Below are positions 35,348-46,487 of a stretch of DNA of 64,000 bases, one piece after another. The stretch comes from Macrophomina tecta (taxonomy: Eukaryota > Ascomycota > Dothideomycetes > Botryosphaeriales > Botryosphaeriaceae). The stretch spans positions 434,001 to 498,000 of the forward strand of contig JAKSGN010000006.1 of NCBI GenBank assembly GCA_024180945.1, read 5' to 3'. A model generated the notes under the pieces. It was not told where the DNA came from. It ran no database searches and saw only the letters and a list, made by a program, of their open reading frames with translations. How positions within the stretch are numbered: position 1 is the stretch's first letter; each line of letters begins with the position of its first letter. The position numbers and the translations under genes are program-made.

Positions 35348-37136
35348 TTAGCTGAAAACTACTCTGACACCCTTTGAATCCATCTTAGCTCTCGGATTGA
35401 AGAAGTCATGTTCCACATCCGCATCGCTGCGGCTCGTCTCGTACAGCTCCATGTCAAAACGCCCACCAAAGACCGCCGCCAGCGCCAATGGAATCTCCGC
35501 TTTGGCCAAGTTCAAACCCAGACACGCGCGGCTCCCCTTTCCGAAATTAGCTAGATACTTCTCAAGCCGCTGAGCACCCGGCTCGAGCCAGCGGTCCGGG
35601 CGGAATGCTTTTGGCTCGGGGAAGAGCCTCTCGTTATCATGGATAATAATGGAAGTCATTCCCACGGGAGTGCCTGGCGGGATAACCCAATTCTTGTACA
35701 TGAGGGGTGTGTCGGGAAAAACTCTGGTAAGGCGTCCTGTTACACCGTATGATACCCGGAAGCCCTCATTGATGATAGCTTTCAGGTACGGTAGCTGCTC
35801 CAATTGACGGAGAGAAGGGAACTCTGTCGGGTTGGGCATGAGAGGTCGAAGCTCCTGTTGTAGCCGCTCAAGCACTGCAGGGTTCGCCAGTATATGATAC
35901 GAGGTCACCGCAAGGAAGTGCGCTGTGGTCAGTGAGCCGGCCGCTACGACGGTCTGTCCTTCGTCAGCGAGCCGCTTGAGCTTCTTCTCAGAGGGCGGAA
36001 GGTCGCTTCGCAAGAGCTCATGGAAGATGGTCGGCTGCTTCGTGCTCGTTAGAGTCTCGGTGCGTTTACCCTCCATTATTGGCAAAAGCTGCGCTTCAAT
36101 GCTCTAATAGTGAAATCAGCACACATTCAGGCCGATAGACTTCGGGGTCCCAATATCCAGATTTTATTCTAGAAAAATGATCTACCTTATTGAATTCGAT
36201 CTGCGCCGATGTTTTCGGGTCGATCTTCTTGGCCAACCACTCAGGCGCATTCAACAATAGAGGCAAAACGAACGGAAACTGCTTATTCAGAAGGCTGAAC
36301 TCGGAGACGTCCATAGCCAATTCAACCCATTCGGGACAGAAATCAGGCTTGAGCATCATACCAGCACTTTGTGCAAAGCTGTACTCTGTAATGATATCCG
36401 TGGTCAAGGCGGAATACGCAACATCAAGGACGACTGGCTCCTTGGACTTCTTGAACTCTTCAAAACGCCTACAGAGCGTGGAGACAGCCTCACGGATCAT
36501 GGGCTCCAAGTTGTACACGGATTGCTTGGAGAAGAACGAGTTCAACGGCGCCCGCCGCGCGCGGTGCTGATCGTGGGACACGGTTGCAAGCATGCTCGTG
36601 TCATTGCCGAACATATGCGCCGACCATGGGAATTTCTCGGTTCTCCTGCCAGTGCGGCCGTAGAGCTCTTCGTAGAAATCCGGGTCTGCGACATGGAGTT
36701 CCCAGGGGTTGATGCGGATGATTGGCCCTGCTTGCTGTCAGCACATGTGTCACGTATGAGGCGGGGTAGAGAGAGGGGTTCGTGGGGAGCTGAGGAGAAA
36801 TGAGGAAGAAATCGGAGGAAGAAAACGTGCGGAGAAGAGCATCCGAATGACGATAAAGAGACGGAAGGCTTGCTCGCAAGGGGACGTAGAGGAAGGAAGG
36901 CATGTACCGTATTGCTTGTGTAACTCTTGGATCTTAAAAGTAAATCGCCCGCGAAGAACGACGTCGAAATAGAACTCGTACCACAGAGTGAGCGCGGCCA
37001 GTTTGGGCCCGGGGAATCTGGCGAGTGGGCTGAAATATAAGCGATAAACTCCTCCAGCAAGAAGGTATAGCGTAAGGAGCCCGATCCCTGCCCCGAGGAG
37101 CTGGGTAGACGTCAGGTCCTGCGCAAGTAGACCCAT
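35348..37136 (-). CDS. Cytochrome P450 monooxygenase, trichodiene-oxygenase-like group (508 aa)
   Basis: This is a membrane-anchored haem-thiolate monooxygenase of the endoplasmic reticulum. Exons are 37136-36908, 36727-36186 and 36103-35348, all GT-AG and in phase. The N-terminus has a hydrophobic anchor ([19 protein letters not shown]) followed by the Pro-rich hinge [20 protein letters not shown]. The I-helix shows [15 protein letters not shown], the ExxR is in INEGFR, the PERF-like motif is FRPDRWLEP, and the haem loop is [10 protein letters not shown] with the cysteine at about residue 451. The [16 protein letters not shown] start and the LTTAH I-helix resemble P450s annotated as trichodiene oxygenase-like (CYP58-type) in fungi; that is a family resemblance and not a substrate call. 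No terpene cyclase, PKS or NRPS lies nearby, so it is an orphan P450. Confidence 0.93.
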
Positions 37137-38944
37137 TGTTGGCGCTGTCCTTCTGCGGGTGCGGGGGTTTGAGGTGCGGGAGATTGCGGGAAGGAGCGTG
37201 AGGGGGTACCTGGCACAATAAGTATCCGCAAGGTCGAGCTAGCTACGCTGTTCCTGCCATATGCACAGTCGGCTCGGTTGGCCCCTAAGACGAAGCATGC
37301 AGGACAGAAAGCGCAGCACCAATGCTGCAGACAGCGCGTGTCCAATGGTGGTGTTCGCATTTGCACGTTAAGACCGATTTGGTAATGTGACCCACGTCAG
37401 GGCAGGCGCGAGCTTCCACTTGTGGAGGTGCGGGGCGGGAGTGTGGAACCTTTGGAGCTGATCCCCGCACCAGTCCTATTTCTGTCTGTTGCTGGCTGGG
37501 CAAATATCAACCTCACGGGGGTCCTATGAGGGTGGAACCAGAAGGCTTGCAGCACGTTCTCGCCACAGATACTCGGAGAACCATCTCCCAACACGCAGTG
37601 ATGTTCTCTAGCGTCTCTATGAAGGCTACTGTTACAACTGTTCACCAAGGTCGCGCTGTCTGTTGCAGCTTTTCGATGTCGGGCTCATTAACATCGCGAT
37701 ATCTGTCTCTTGATAGATGCGTGCGCGTCTTCCTGGTTGCGCTGGAGGCTTTCCACTACAGTCCCAGTAGAAATTCGGTGGTTCTCCCCAAAACCTGTCC
37801 CTAGCGTTATTCGCTAGAAGACCCAATAGGCTTCTGATGGTACACAGACCAATTCTCTTCCGGGAGAAATGTGAGGATAGTGCCCTGGAATAACAGGACA
37901 CCAGCGGAGTATCTTTTGATGTGCTGTGCTTCAACGGGGCTGTTACGCAGAAAGGAGAGATCCATTAGGACAAGCTCCTTTCGAGCAATATCCGTCTCCG
38001 CCAGTTTCAAAGACGCGAGCCGAGATGCCCAGCAGATGTGACTCAGAGTTGCACGCGCGGCCGGCGACCTTGAGAGCCACACGCGTGCTGTCCATCATCG
38101 ATGGAGTAATATGACTGCAGCAACCACTCAGGGTCGGCCCCGCTGTGACTGGGAAGCTGTGCAAGACAGGCTCAGCAATGATCTTACCCCCGCCGCCCAG
38201 CCTTTTAGTTGCTACGTTAGCAGGCAAGGAAAGTATCAAATCCATCGCTCCTTCTGGAGCAGTGGCCTCGGCCCTCGTTATCATCCACAAGAGCATAATG
38301 GTCGTATTTTGTCTCGCGGGAGCCGGGACAGGCGTCGGGCATTTTCGTGGCTCGGGGACTTTCGCGACGTGGATCGAGCGCCGAATCTTCATTATCCGTA
38401 TATCATTGCGGGGTTGCTGAGACCAGTCGCGGGCAGAGGATTGTTTCGCGTTCAGTGCGTCACACGTGGGCCCGTTTCATGCAGGGCGGAGGGGCCCCGT
38501 GGCTGAGGACAGCTTGAGGTTCCGGCACTTAGCGGCAGCCCTCAGTCGCCGAGAGCCCCAAGGCGCCGAAAACGGTGCAGAATTCTCAGCGATGGCGGCG
38601 GAATGCATGCTCGAGGGCTGGAGAACGCAGACGCAGGCGACCAGAGGCGGCGGTTGACAGACGCCGCAGCAGCCATGACGCGCCGCCTTGAGGCCTCCAC
38701 GATGTCACCACTCCGCCGCGGAAATTCTGGGCCCGCTGGAGGAGTGCGAGAGCGTCGCGTCGGAGATCCAAGCGCCGGCTTAGCGGTCCGGGAGTTGTTA
38801 CGGAGGTAGAATTTCGAAAACACATAGAAATTGACTCATCTGGAAACCACAGTTGAGGCCTGAGAAGACACTCCTTCAGTCGTTCAACACGCGCTGCAAG
38901 TGTACAGTGAGCCTAAAAGTCCCGCCATCGGGAAGCCAGTCGTC
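37137..38944. other. Divergent intergenic region between the P450 and C1-THF synthase
   Basis: This is the 5' flank of two divergent genes. A 149-residue minus-strand frame (37943-38392) and overlapping plus-strand frames exist, but I could not link them to a domain or to splice partners. No TATA box was identified with confidence. Confidence 0.4.
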
Positions 38945-41900
38945 ATGCCGGTCTCCAAACTCCCCTTCCGCCGAGCAGCTGTGCTGCCATCCCGAATTTT
39001 GCATGTGCGGCCCCCGCCGAACATTTTCGCTCTCAAGCGCCCGCGCTCCACCTTCAAATCTCTGGCGCTGAGCACCTCATCCTCGCCGTCGCTCCTCGCC
39101 GGCTCCCGCCTTTTTTCCTCCAGCCCCATCACCATGGTCGCCGCAAAAATCGATGGCAATCAGATTGCCAAGAGCATCCGCGAGCGCCTGCACGAGGAGA
39201 TCCGCCAGAAGCAGCAGAGCAACCCCCGCTACCGCCCTGCTCTGCGCATTATCCAGGGTGCGTCGAGCTGCCCCGCCATGCCCCAACTATGCTAACTGCT
39301 ACTGTGAACAGTCGGCGACCGTTCGGACTCGAGTAAGTGGCTGCCATCGCCGTCCGCAGCTTGCGCGCCCCCCAATTGACCGTTGTGTGCAGGCACCTAT
39401 GTGCGCATGAAGTTGAAGGCCGCCGAGGAGGTATGACTCCACCATACCACCACCACCACCACCACCACCACCACGACGCACACCCCACGCCACTGCCCTC
39501 CAATTGAGCGCGCGCTGACTCTCTGTCCAGTCCGGCATCGACTGCAAGCTCGAGAAATTCCCCGAGGACATCACCGAGGCGGAGCTGCTGCACAAGATCA
39601 CCCAGTTCAACAACGACCCCGCCATCCACGGCATCCTCGTCCAGCTGCCCGTGCCCAAGCACATTTCCGAATACAACGTTACCTCGGCCGTCGCTGATGA
39701 GAAGGATGTCGACGGCTTCGGCGTTTCGAACATTGGCGAGCTTGCTAAGCGTGGCGGCAAGCCTCTCTTCACGCCCTGTACCCCCAAGGGCGTCATGGTG
39801 CTGCTTGAGAGCACCGGTGTCGACATCAAGGGCAAGAACGCTGTGGTTGTTGGCCGGAGCGACATTGTCGGCAGCCCTGTGAGCTATCTGCTGAAAAACG
39901 CCGATGCCACCGTCACCGTCTGCCACTCCAAGACCAAGGACCTGCCAGAGATCGTCAGGACTGCCGACATTGTTGTTGCTGCCATTGGCAAGGCTGGCTT
40001 TGTCAAGGGCGACTGGCTCAAGCCCGGCGCCATTGTCATCGACGTCGGTACTAACTATATTCCTGATGAGACCAAGAAGTCCGGCCAGAGGCTGGTCGGT
40101 GACGTCGACTTCGACTCGGCTGCAGAGATCGCTTCACACATCACTCCTGTCCCCGGCGGTGTCGGTCCCATGACTGTTGCCATGCTCCTCCAGAACGTCG
40201 TCGATTCGGCGGACCACTACTTTGAGGAGCAGAGGGCGCGCCATGTCACCCCCCTCCCCCTCAAGCTTCAGCAGCCCGTCCCTTCGGACATTGCCATCTC
40301 TCGTGCTCAGCAGCCCAAGCTGATCAACAAGGTCGCTGAGGAGGTTGGCATCGCCAACCACGAGCTCGAGCCTTACGGCGCTTACAAGGCCAAGGTGGAT
40401 TTGACGCTTCTCAAGCGTCTTGAGCACCGTCGCGACGGCCGTTACATTGTGGTCACTGGTATCACTCCTACTCCCCTCGGCGAGGGCAAGTCCACCACCA
40501 CCATGGGCCTGACTCAGGCTCTCGCTGCTCACTTGGGACGTGTGTCCTTCGCCAATGTCCGTCAGCCCAGCCAGGGCCCGACTTTCGGTATCAAGGGCGG
40601 TGCAGCCGGAGGTGGCTACAGCCAGGTCATCCCCATGGACGAGTTCAACATGCATCTTACTGGTGATATCCATGCCATCACTGCTGCCAACAACCTTCTT
40701 GCTGCCGCCATTGAGACCAGAATCTTTCATGAGAACACGCAGAAGGATGGCCCTCTCTACAAGCGCCTAGTACCCACTAAGAAGGGCAAGAGGGAGTTTG
40801 CCCCTGTCATGTTCCGCCGCCTGAAGAAGCTGGGCATCAACAAAACCGATCCTAATGAGCTCACTGAGGAAGAAATCCGCCGCTTTGCAAGGTTGGATAT
40901 CGACCCTGAGACCATTACCTGGAGACGCGTGCTCGATGTCAACGACCGGCACCTGCGTGGTGTCACTGTTGGTACCGCTCCCACCGAGAAGGGACAGACT
41001 CGTGAGACTGGTTTTGATATCTCCGTTGCCAGTGAGTGTATGGCTGTGCTTGCTCTTAGCAACGACCTTGCCGATATGCGTGAGCGTCTCGGCCGTATGG
41101 TTGTTGCTAGCTCTCGCAGCGGCGAGCCCATCACCGCCGATGACATCGGTGCTGGTGGTGCCCTCACTGCTTTGATGAAGGATGCCATCAAGCCCAACCT
41201 CATGCAGACCCTTGAGGGTACTCCTGTGTTTGTCCACGCCGGTCCTTTCGCCAACATCTCCATTGGTGCTTCTTCCGTCTTGGCCGACAAGCTTGCGCTC
41301 AAGCTTGCTGGTACCGAGCCTGATGAGGACCACAACAGCAAGACTGGTTTCGTCGTGACTGAGGCAGGCTTCGACTTCACCATGGGTGGTGAGCGCTTCT
41401 TCAACATCAAGTGCCGCTCTTCTGGCCTTGTTCCCGATGCTGTTGTCATTGTTGCCACCGTTCGTGCTCTCAAGGTGCATGGCGGTGGCCCTGAAATCAC
41501 CCCTGGCGCCCAGCTGCCTGAAGTCTACCGTACTGAGAACGTGGATGTCCTGCGCAAGGGTTGCGTCAACCTCAAGAAGCATATTGCCAACGCCAAGCAG
41601 TTCGGTGTTCCCGTCGTTGTTGCCATCAACCAGTTCGAGACCGATACCGAGGCCGAGATCGCCGTCATTAGGGAGGAGGCCTTGGCTGCCGGTGCCGAAG
41701 ACGCTATCAGGTCGAACCACTGGGCTGAGGGTGGCAAGGGCGCCGTCGAATTGGCGAAGGGGGTCATCGCGGCCAGCGAGAAGCCCAAGGACTTCAAGTT
41801 GCTGTATGATCTCGAGGGTTCTGTTCAGGAGCGCATCGAGCGTATTGGTAAGATCATGTACGGTGCCGATAAGGTCGAGTTCAGTGAGCTTGCCCAGAAG

Positions 41901-42226
41901 AAGGTCGACACCTACGTCAAGCAGGGCTTCGGGAACCTTCCCATCTGCGTTGCCAAGACGCAGTACAGCCTGTCCCATGACCCTGCACTCAAGGGTGCAC
42001 CATCGGGCTTCACCGTCCCCATCCGTGACGTCCGCATGGCCGCTGGTGCCGGATACCTGTAAGTTATCAATGGGTGGAGCGCCCCTGAGGAGTGTCTGTT
42101 ACTAATCCGTCCAACAGTTATGCGCTGGCTGCCGATATCCAGACCATTCCTGGCCTCCCGACCGCCCCCGGTTACCTCAACGTGGACGTCGACTCAGAGA
42201 CTGGCGAGATCGACGGCTTGTTCTAA
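38945..42226 (+). CDS. ADE3: C1-tetrahydrofolate synthase, trifunctional (1002 aa; 939 aa from the internal start)
   Basis: The enzyme interconverts one-carbon folates: methylene-THF dehydrogenase, methenyl-THF cyclohydrolase and ATP-dependent formyl-THF synthetase. It supplies purine, thymidylate and formyl-Met synthesis. Exons are 38945-39257, 39312-39332 (21 bp), 39393-39430, 39531-42058 and 42118-42226. The dehydrogenase/cyclohydrolase part shows [12 protein letters not shown] with the YxxxK lysine, [25 protein letters not shown] and [15 protein letters not shown]. The synthetase part shows the ATP loop [15 protein letters not shown] near residue 436 and ends [13 protein letters not shown]. 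The first ATG (38945) adds an Arg/Ser-rich, acid-free leader resembling a mitochondrial presequence. The ATG at 39134, in strong context (ACCATGG), begins [12 protein letters not shown], the usual cytosolic start. Intron 3 holds an (ACC)9 repeat. Confidence 0.97.
39446..39472 (+). repeat. (ACC)9 microsatellite in intron 3 of the C1-THF synthase gene
   Basis: This is a trinucleotide run in a 100 bp intron, close to the donor side. Length variation would not touch the coding frame but could alter the distance to the branch site. Confidence 0.85.
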
Positions 42227-43711
42227 GTCTTGTGCTCTCTGCATGCACCATTATCTTCAGTTTCTTAATTGTGTTTGGCACCATGTCCGCACTCTTAACA
42301 GTGCGTGATTTTGTTTCGTATCGGCATTTCTTGTACAGTTTCTCTCATGTAACGCCTTCAACGTCGGCCTCGGGAAGATCTCCAGGCAAGGCTCCGGATC
42401 AGAAAAAGTGCTTCCTCAACAAGCATCAGGTGTCTGGAGTTTGAGCAGAGATAAAAAAAAGATAAAGGCTCTGTCTGTTTCCATTGGTGGGAGGAAGGGG
42501 GAGGACGCAAATACGCGCGGCTTTAACGCTGCTAGATACCCTCGGTGGGCTCATCTGCCGCTTCATCAGCGACTCGCCAAGATAGAAAGAAAGGAATTAT
42601 TCATCGTACGAAGTCAGTGGAGAGCCAAGGCAATCTCGACAGCCAGGACCCGGACTGCCGGCTCCATCATACTTGCGGAGCCTTAACGCCCCTTTTCCCC
42701 GTTGAAGTCAGTGCATGGACTAGGTGTGGATGGCGTCTGCGAATCAAGCTTGCGGGACTAATCTTGACAGGAATTGCGTGCGGCTGAGTCGGCCATCCCA
42801 TCAGGCGTCTCGCCTGGCCATCCTGTGTGGTCCCGGAATAGAGTGCTGTCTGAGCGTACAGATGGATGGTGCAGCCGGTGGTCATCAGAAGGAACGGCTG
42901 GACCTACACACAACGGAAAAATGCAGGAGTAACGCCGGCGTGCTACGCGCTGGCAGTGGGCAGTTCGATTGGATCATTGCTCGTTTTCCGCGGGTGCTTG
43001 CTGGTTCGGCGAATTCTCCCAGTGGCCATTGTATGCTGTATGTCCCAAAACGGACGAGCATCCGGCGTGCCATCAGCCCTGTATGGCTGCGTCAGGCTGG
43101 CGTTGATCCCTCCGTCCTGCGAATATCGGAGGGCCTTCGCAGTCGAAATTCCGTCATGCGAGACGAGTGCCGCCGGTAGCCGACCGTAGACCCCGCAAAT
43201 GAACCCACAATTCGCTCAGCAACCCAGACGCCCGGTCCGTGCCGCGGCGCAAAATTTGCTAGCTCACCACCACAGCACTCCTTGGGTGCTTCAGGTCAGT
43301 TGCTGTTACGCAAAAGTTGAACGCTTGGAAGCTCGCCATAAAGCCAAAATGTCAGGAGAGAAGAGTGGTTCAAGCCTTGCTGCATGCGGGGGATGAACGA
43401 GGACCCTATCTGGAGCCCCAGATCGATGTGGGGGTGCACTGTCAATCCGATGGCTTCCACCGTCCACCAGGGAGCGTTGCGACCTGGGGGAGGCGAGGGT
43501 GGACGACGGTCGGTCCGTAACTGTCGCACTGACTGATCCCAACCGCAAAGAGTCGACCAAAGGTCCTAGCGGAACAGCTTACGTTTGCTGCCTATAAGAC
43601 CTTCTCGCTCTTCCAGTCTGCCAGCCTTCGTCGGTCCTGTCCAATTCGCGGCCACCACACTGTCCATTTTTCGCACTTCCCGTCCCCGCTGCTGGCACTC
43701 CTCCAGCAACC
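42227..43711. other. Intergenic, upstream of the amino-acid permease
   Basis: This is 3' flank of C1-THF synthase and 5' flank of the permease. A CT-rich leader-like stretch precedes the start codon at about 43600-43710. No gene was recognised. Confidence 0.5.
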
Positions 43712-45577
43712 ATGGCACCCTCTCCAGAAGCCCAGGAGGGCACAGTCTTCACCAAGGGCTCGCACGAGTCGCTGCCCAACTACGGCTATGACGAGAAGGA
43801 AGGAGGCGACGTGATCAGGATCCCGCAGACGGCCCAGGCGGCGTACAAGGGCATTTTCTCGCCCCGGCGCATGCAGGTCATCGCCTTGGGTGGCTCCATC
43901 GGCAGCGGCCTGTTCATCACCACCGGGCGCGGTCTGTCGACCGGCGGGCCCGCAGGCTTCGTCTTCGGCTATGGCTACGTTGCCATCCTGATCTGGTGCG
44001 TGCTGCAGCTGCTCACAGAGATGACCGTGGCCTTCCCCGTTTCCGGCAATTTGTTCGAGTACGCGGATCGCTGGGTTGACCCGGCCCTGGCCTTTGCTGC
44101 TGGCTTCGCCGAATGGCTCGGATGGACGGCCGTGTGTGCGGCTGAGGCGACCATGTTTACTGTATTGATTAATTACTGGGCTGAGAACCGCGTCCATGAC
44201 GCCGTTTGGTGTAAGTTATTCGTTTTAAATCGGAGATGTTTCGATCCACTAACAAGCCTTTCTCCTCCAGTGACCATCTTCCTCATCATCGTGTTCGGCC
44301 TGTTCTTCTTGCCCAGCAAGGCTTTTGCCTGGTTTGAATATGTCACCTCGCTCGTCAAGGTTACTGCCTTCTTGACCATTTTCTTCTCCTCCATTGCCAT
44401 CATGGCGGGCGGTGGTCCCGCTGGCCGCGTCCACACTGGCGAAACATGGAGAGACTACACCAAGTTCAAGAACGGCTTTGCGGTGAGTGCTCCAGTCACA
44501 TGAGTCTTGAATTAATCATGTACTGATATCCGTCTCAGGGCATTGCGCAGTGTATGATGCTTGCCTGCTGGGCTTACGGTGACCAAGTCTTCATCGGTAT
44601 CATGGGAGGCGAAGCTTTCTTCCCTCGCCTTGCCATGGCCCGCGCTTGCAAGATGGTTACTGGTCGCATGTTTGTCATCTACATGACATCCGTCATGTGG
44701 ATCTCGCTCCTTGTCCCGTCCGATGATTCCCGTCTGTACGGTGGTTCTTCGACGACTGCCTCTCCCTTCATTATTGCCATGTCCAACGCTGGCATCAAAG
44801 GTCTCCCCCACTTCCTGAATGCAGTCATCGTCGTTGGTGTAACTGCCATCGCTTGCGAGAGTATCTACATTGCGTCGCGTACGATGCGTTCGCTGGCCGC
44901 ACAGGGCCTGATTCCCAAGTTTATGGCGTCAGTCGATGACAGGGGCCGCCCGCGCTGGAGTCTTGCCATCACCAGCATAGTCACCATCGTCCTCACTTAC
45001 ATCAACTTAAGCAGTAAGCAAGCCCCCCCCCCCCCCCCCCCCCCCCTATTCCAACATTGCACAGTAGGGATCCAGTTCACTGACACGAATTTACCCCATA
45101 GGCGGCGGTGTCACGATCTTCACCTGGTTCACGTCAATCACTTCGTCGTCCTTCTTCTCCATCTGGATCATCCTCTGCATCGTCTCGTGGCGCTTCCGCG
45201 CGGCGCTCAAGGCGCAGAATGATCCGCTCTTCACACAGGTCTATGCGTGGAGCGCCAGCTTCTGGATCTTCACCATCACTTGGCTCGGCCTCGGCTGCGC
45301 GCTGCTGACGGCCGCCTGCATCTACGTCGGTCTCTACCCCGTCGACGGCGACGGCCTGTCCGTCGAGTCCTTCTTCCAATACGTCCTTGGCCTCATCCTT
45401 ATCCTCTTCAGCTACCTGGGCTACAAGATCATCTTCCGCACAAAGTTCAGAGACGTCAAGACCGTCGACCTGATGAGCGACCGCAGGCCCTTGACTGACG
45501 ATGACATCGCTGAGCTGGACGCGTACTACAGGCAGCCCATGTACAGGAGGTTCTGCAGCTACTTCACCATCTGGTAA
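43712..45577 (+). CDS. YAT-family amino-acid permease (553 aa)
   Basis: This is a proton-coupled amino-acid importer of the yeast amino acid transporter family (APC superfamily), acting at the plasma membrane. Exons are 43712-44210, 44271-44482, 44539-45013 and 45102-45577, all in phase. The N-terminal cytosolic tail leads into FSPRRMQVIALGGSIGSGLF, then GGPAGFVFGYGYVAILIWC and AFPVSGNLFEYADRWVDPAL, the classic YAT TM1-TM3 pattern. Later landmarks are FAAGFAEWLGW, QCMMLACWAYGDQVFIGIMG, SRLYGGSSTTASPFIIA, CESIYIASRTMRSLAAQGL and WSLAITSIVTIVLTYINL. The C-terminus ends YRRFCSYFTIW, typical of cytosolic tails in this family. Substrate range is not predictable from sequence alone. Intron 3 contains a run of 24 C. 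Confidence 0.95.
45023..45046 (+). repeat. Poly-C tract, 24 C, in intron 3 of the permease gene
   Basis: An uninterrupted run of 24 C starts nine bases after the GTAAGC donor of an 88 bp intron. Homopolymers of C this long are rare and prone to length error in both replication and sequencing. Confidence 0.85.
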
Positions 45578-46487
45578 ACCCAGAGATGCGGTTCGAATAA
45601 ACGGGCCTATTATCGTCCCGATGGGATAGGATTCATTTTCTTCTTTTTTCTTTTTCTTTTTTCTTCTTGGCAAGAAGATGTCGGTATGCATACTCGGATA
45701 CAGGATATCACTTAGAGCTCCTCAAAGCAAGGAGTGTTTTCACGATAGAACGGTGGTGATGATTCCCGAAATAAACATTTCACGCGTACATACACCGATG
45801 TAAATGAGCACAATCCTTCAATGAATACTTCGCGCGCATCACGTACACACGCACACGCACACGCACACGCACAAACATAGCGCACTTGTGCAATTCTTTT
45901 TTGCACCTTTTTTTTTTTTCTCGATCTGGCTCGATCGGGCTTGATCTGCAGGGGGAGCTCTCTTCGCTAATTTCCATTCGGCTTACGCTATCGACCGCGT
46001 GGCGTTTTTGTTTGTCGAATGGCAATATATTGCTTTTCGTTTTCGCTGCTGGCTAAAGGCGCCCGCGCTGAGACCTTTTTCGAAGAAGAAGAGGCTCGCT
46101 GCGGGCTGAAAGGCGGCACCCCTCGCAAATACTCGTATGTCCGTAAAGAGAGACCTATAGCCTCTAGCAGCCCTGTTCCGGTAGTGCGACCGCTCCATTT
46201 CCAGAGCGCTGATTCAAACATAAATGAAAGTGTGCCCCCATTCGGATTTCCAATGCGATATCGCCTCCGCGAAGTAGTACAATTAAAGAATCTTAATTAT
46301 TTGTTTGCCACTCCAGGCAGCTAAAGGGCAGTGACCTCATGCTGTTTAGAATCTCCTTCACAGCCTCAAACCTGCATTTTCCTGAAATCGACGAACGCCA
46401 CCCGGCGCGGCATCACCATTGGGGGTTCCTGTGGACTAGCCTGAGGTGCGTCCTTGTCGATCCTTCCACACTGCATCGTGCTGCTGC
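45578..46487. other. Convergent intergenic region with a GC/AC minisatellite
   Basis: This stretch lies between the permease and the minus-strand WKF gene. It contains an imperfect (CACACG) array at about 45845-45873 and a T-run at about 45907-45920. No gene was recognised. Confidence 0.55.
45845..45873. repeat. Short (CACACG)n tandem array
   Basis: About four to five copies of a 6 bp unit, CACACG, lie in intergenic sequence. Confidence 0.75.

Noticed and set aside
37943..38392. 149-residue minus-strand frame between the P450 and C1-THF synthase
   Set aside because: It has a Met start and moderate complexity, but no domain recognised and an open opposite strand. It was left out because nothing beyond length supports it.
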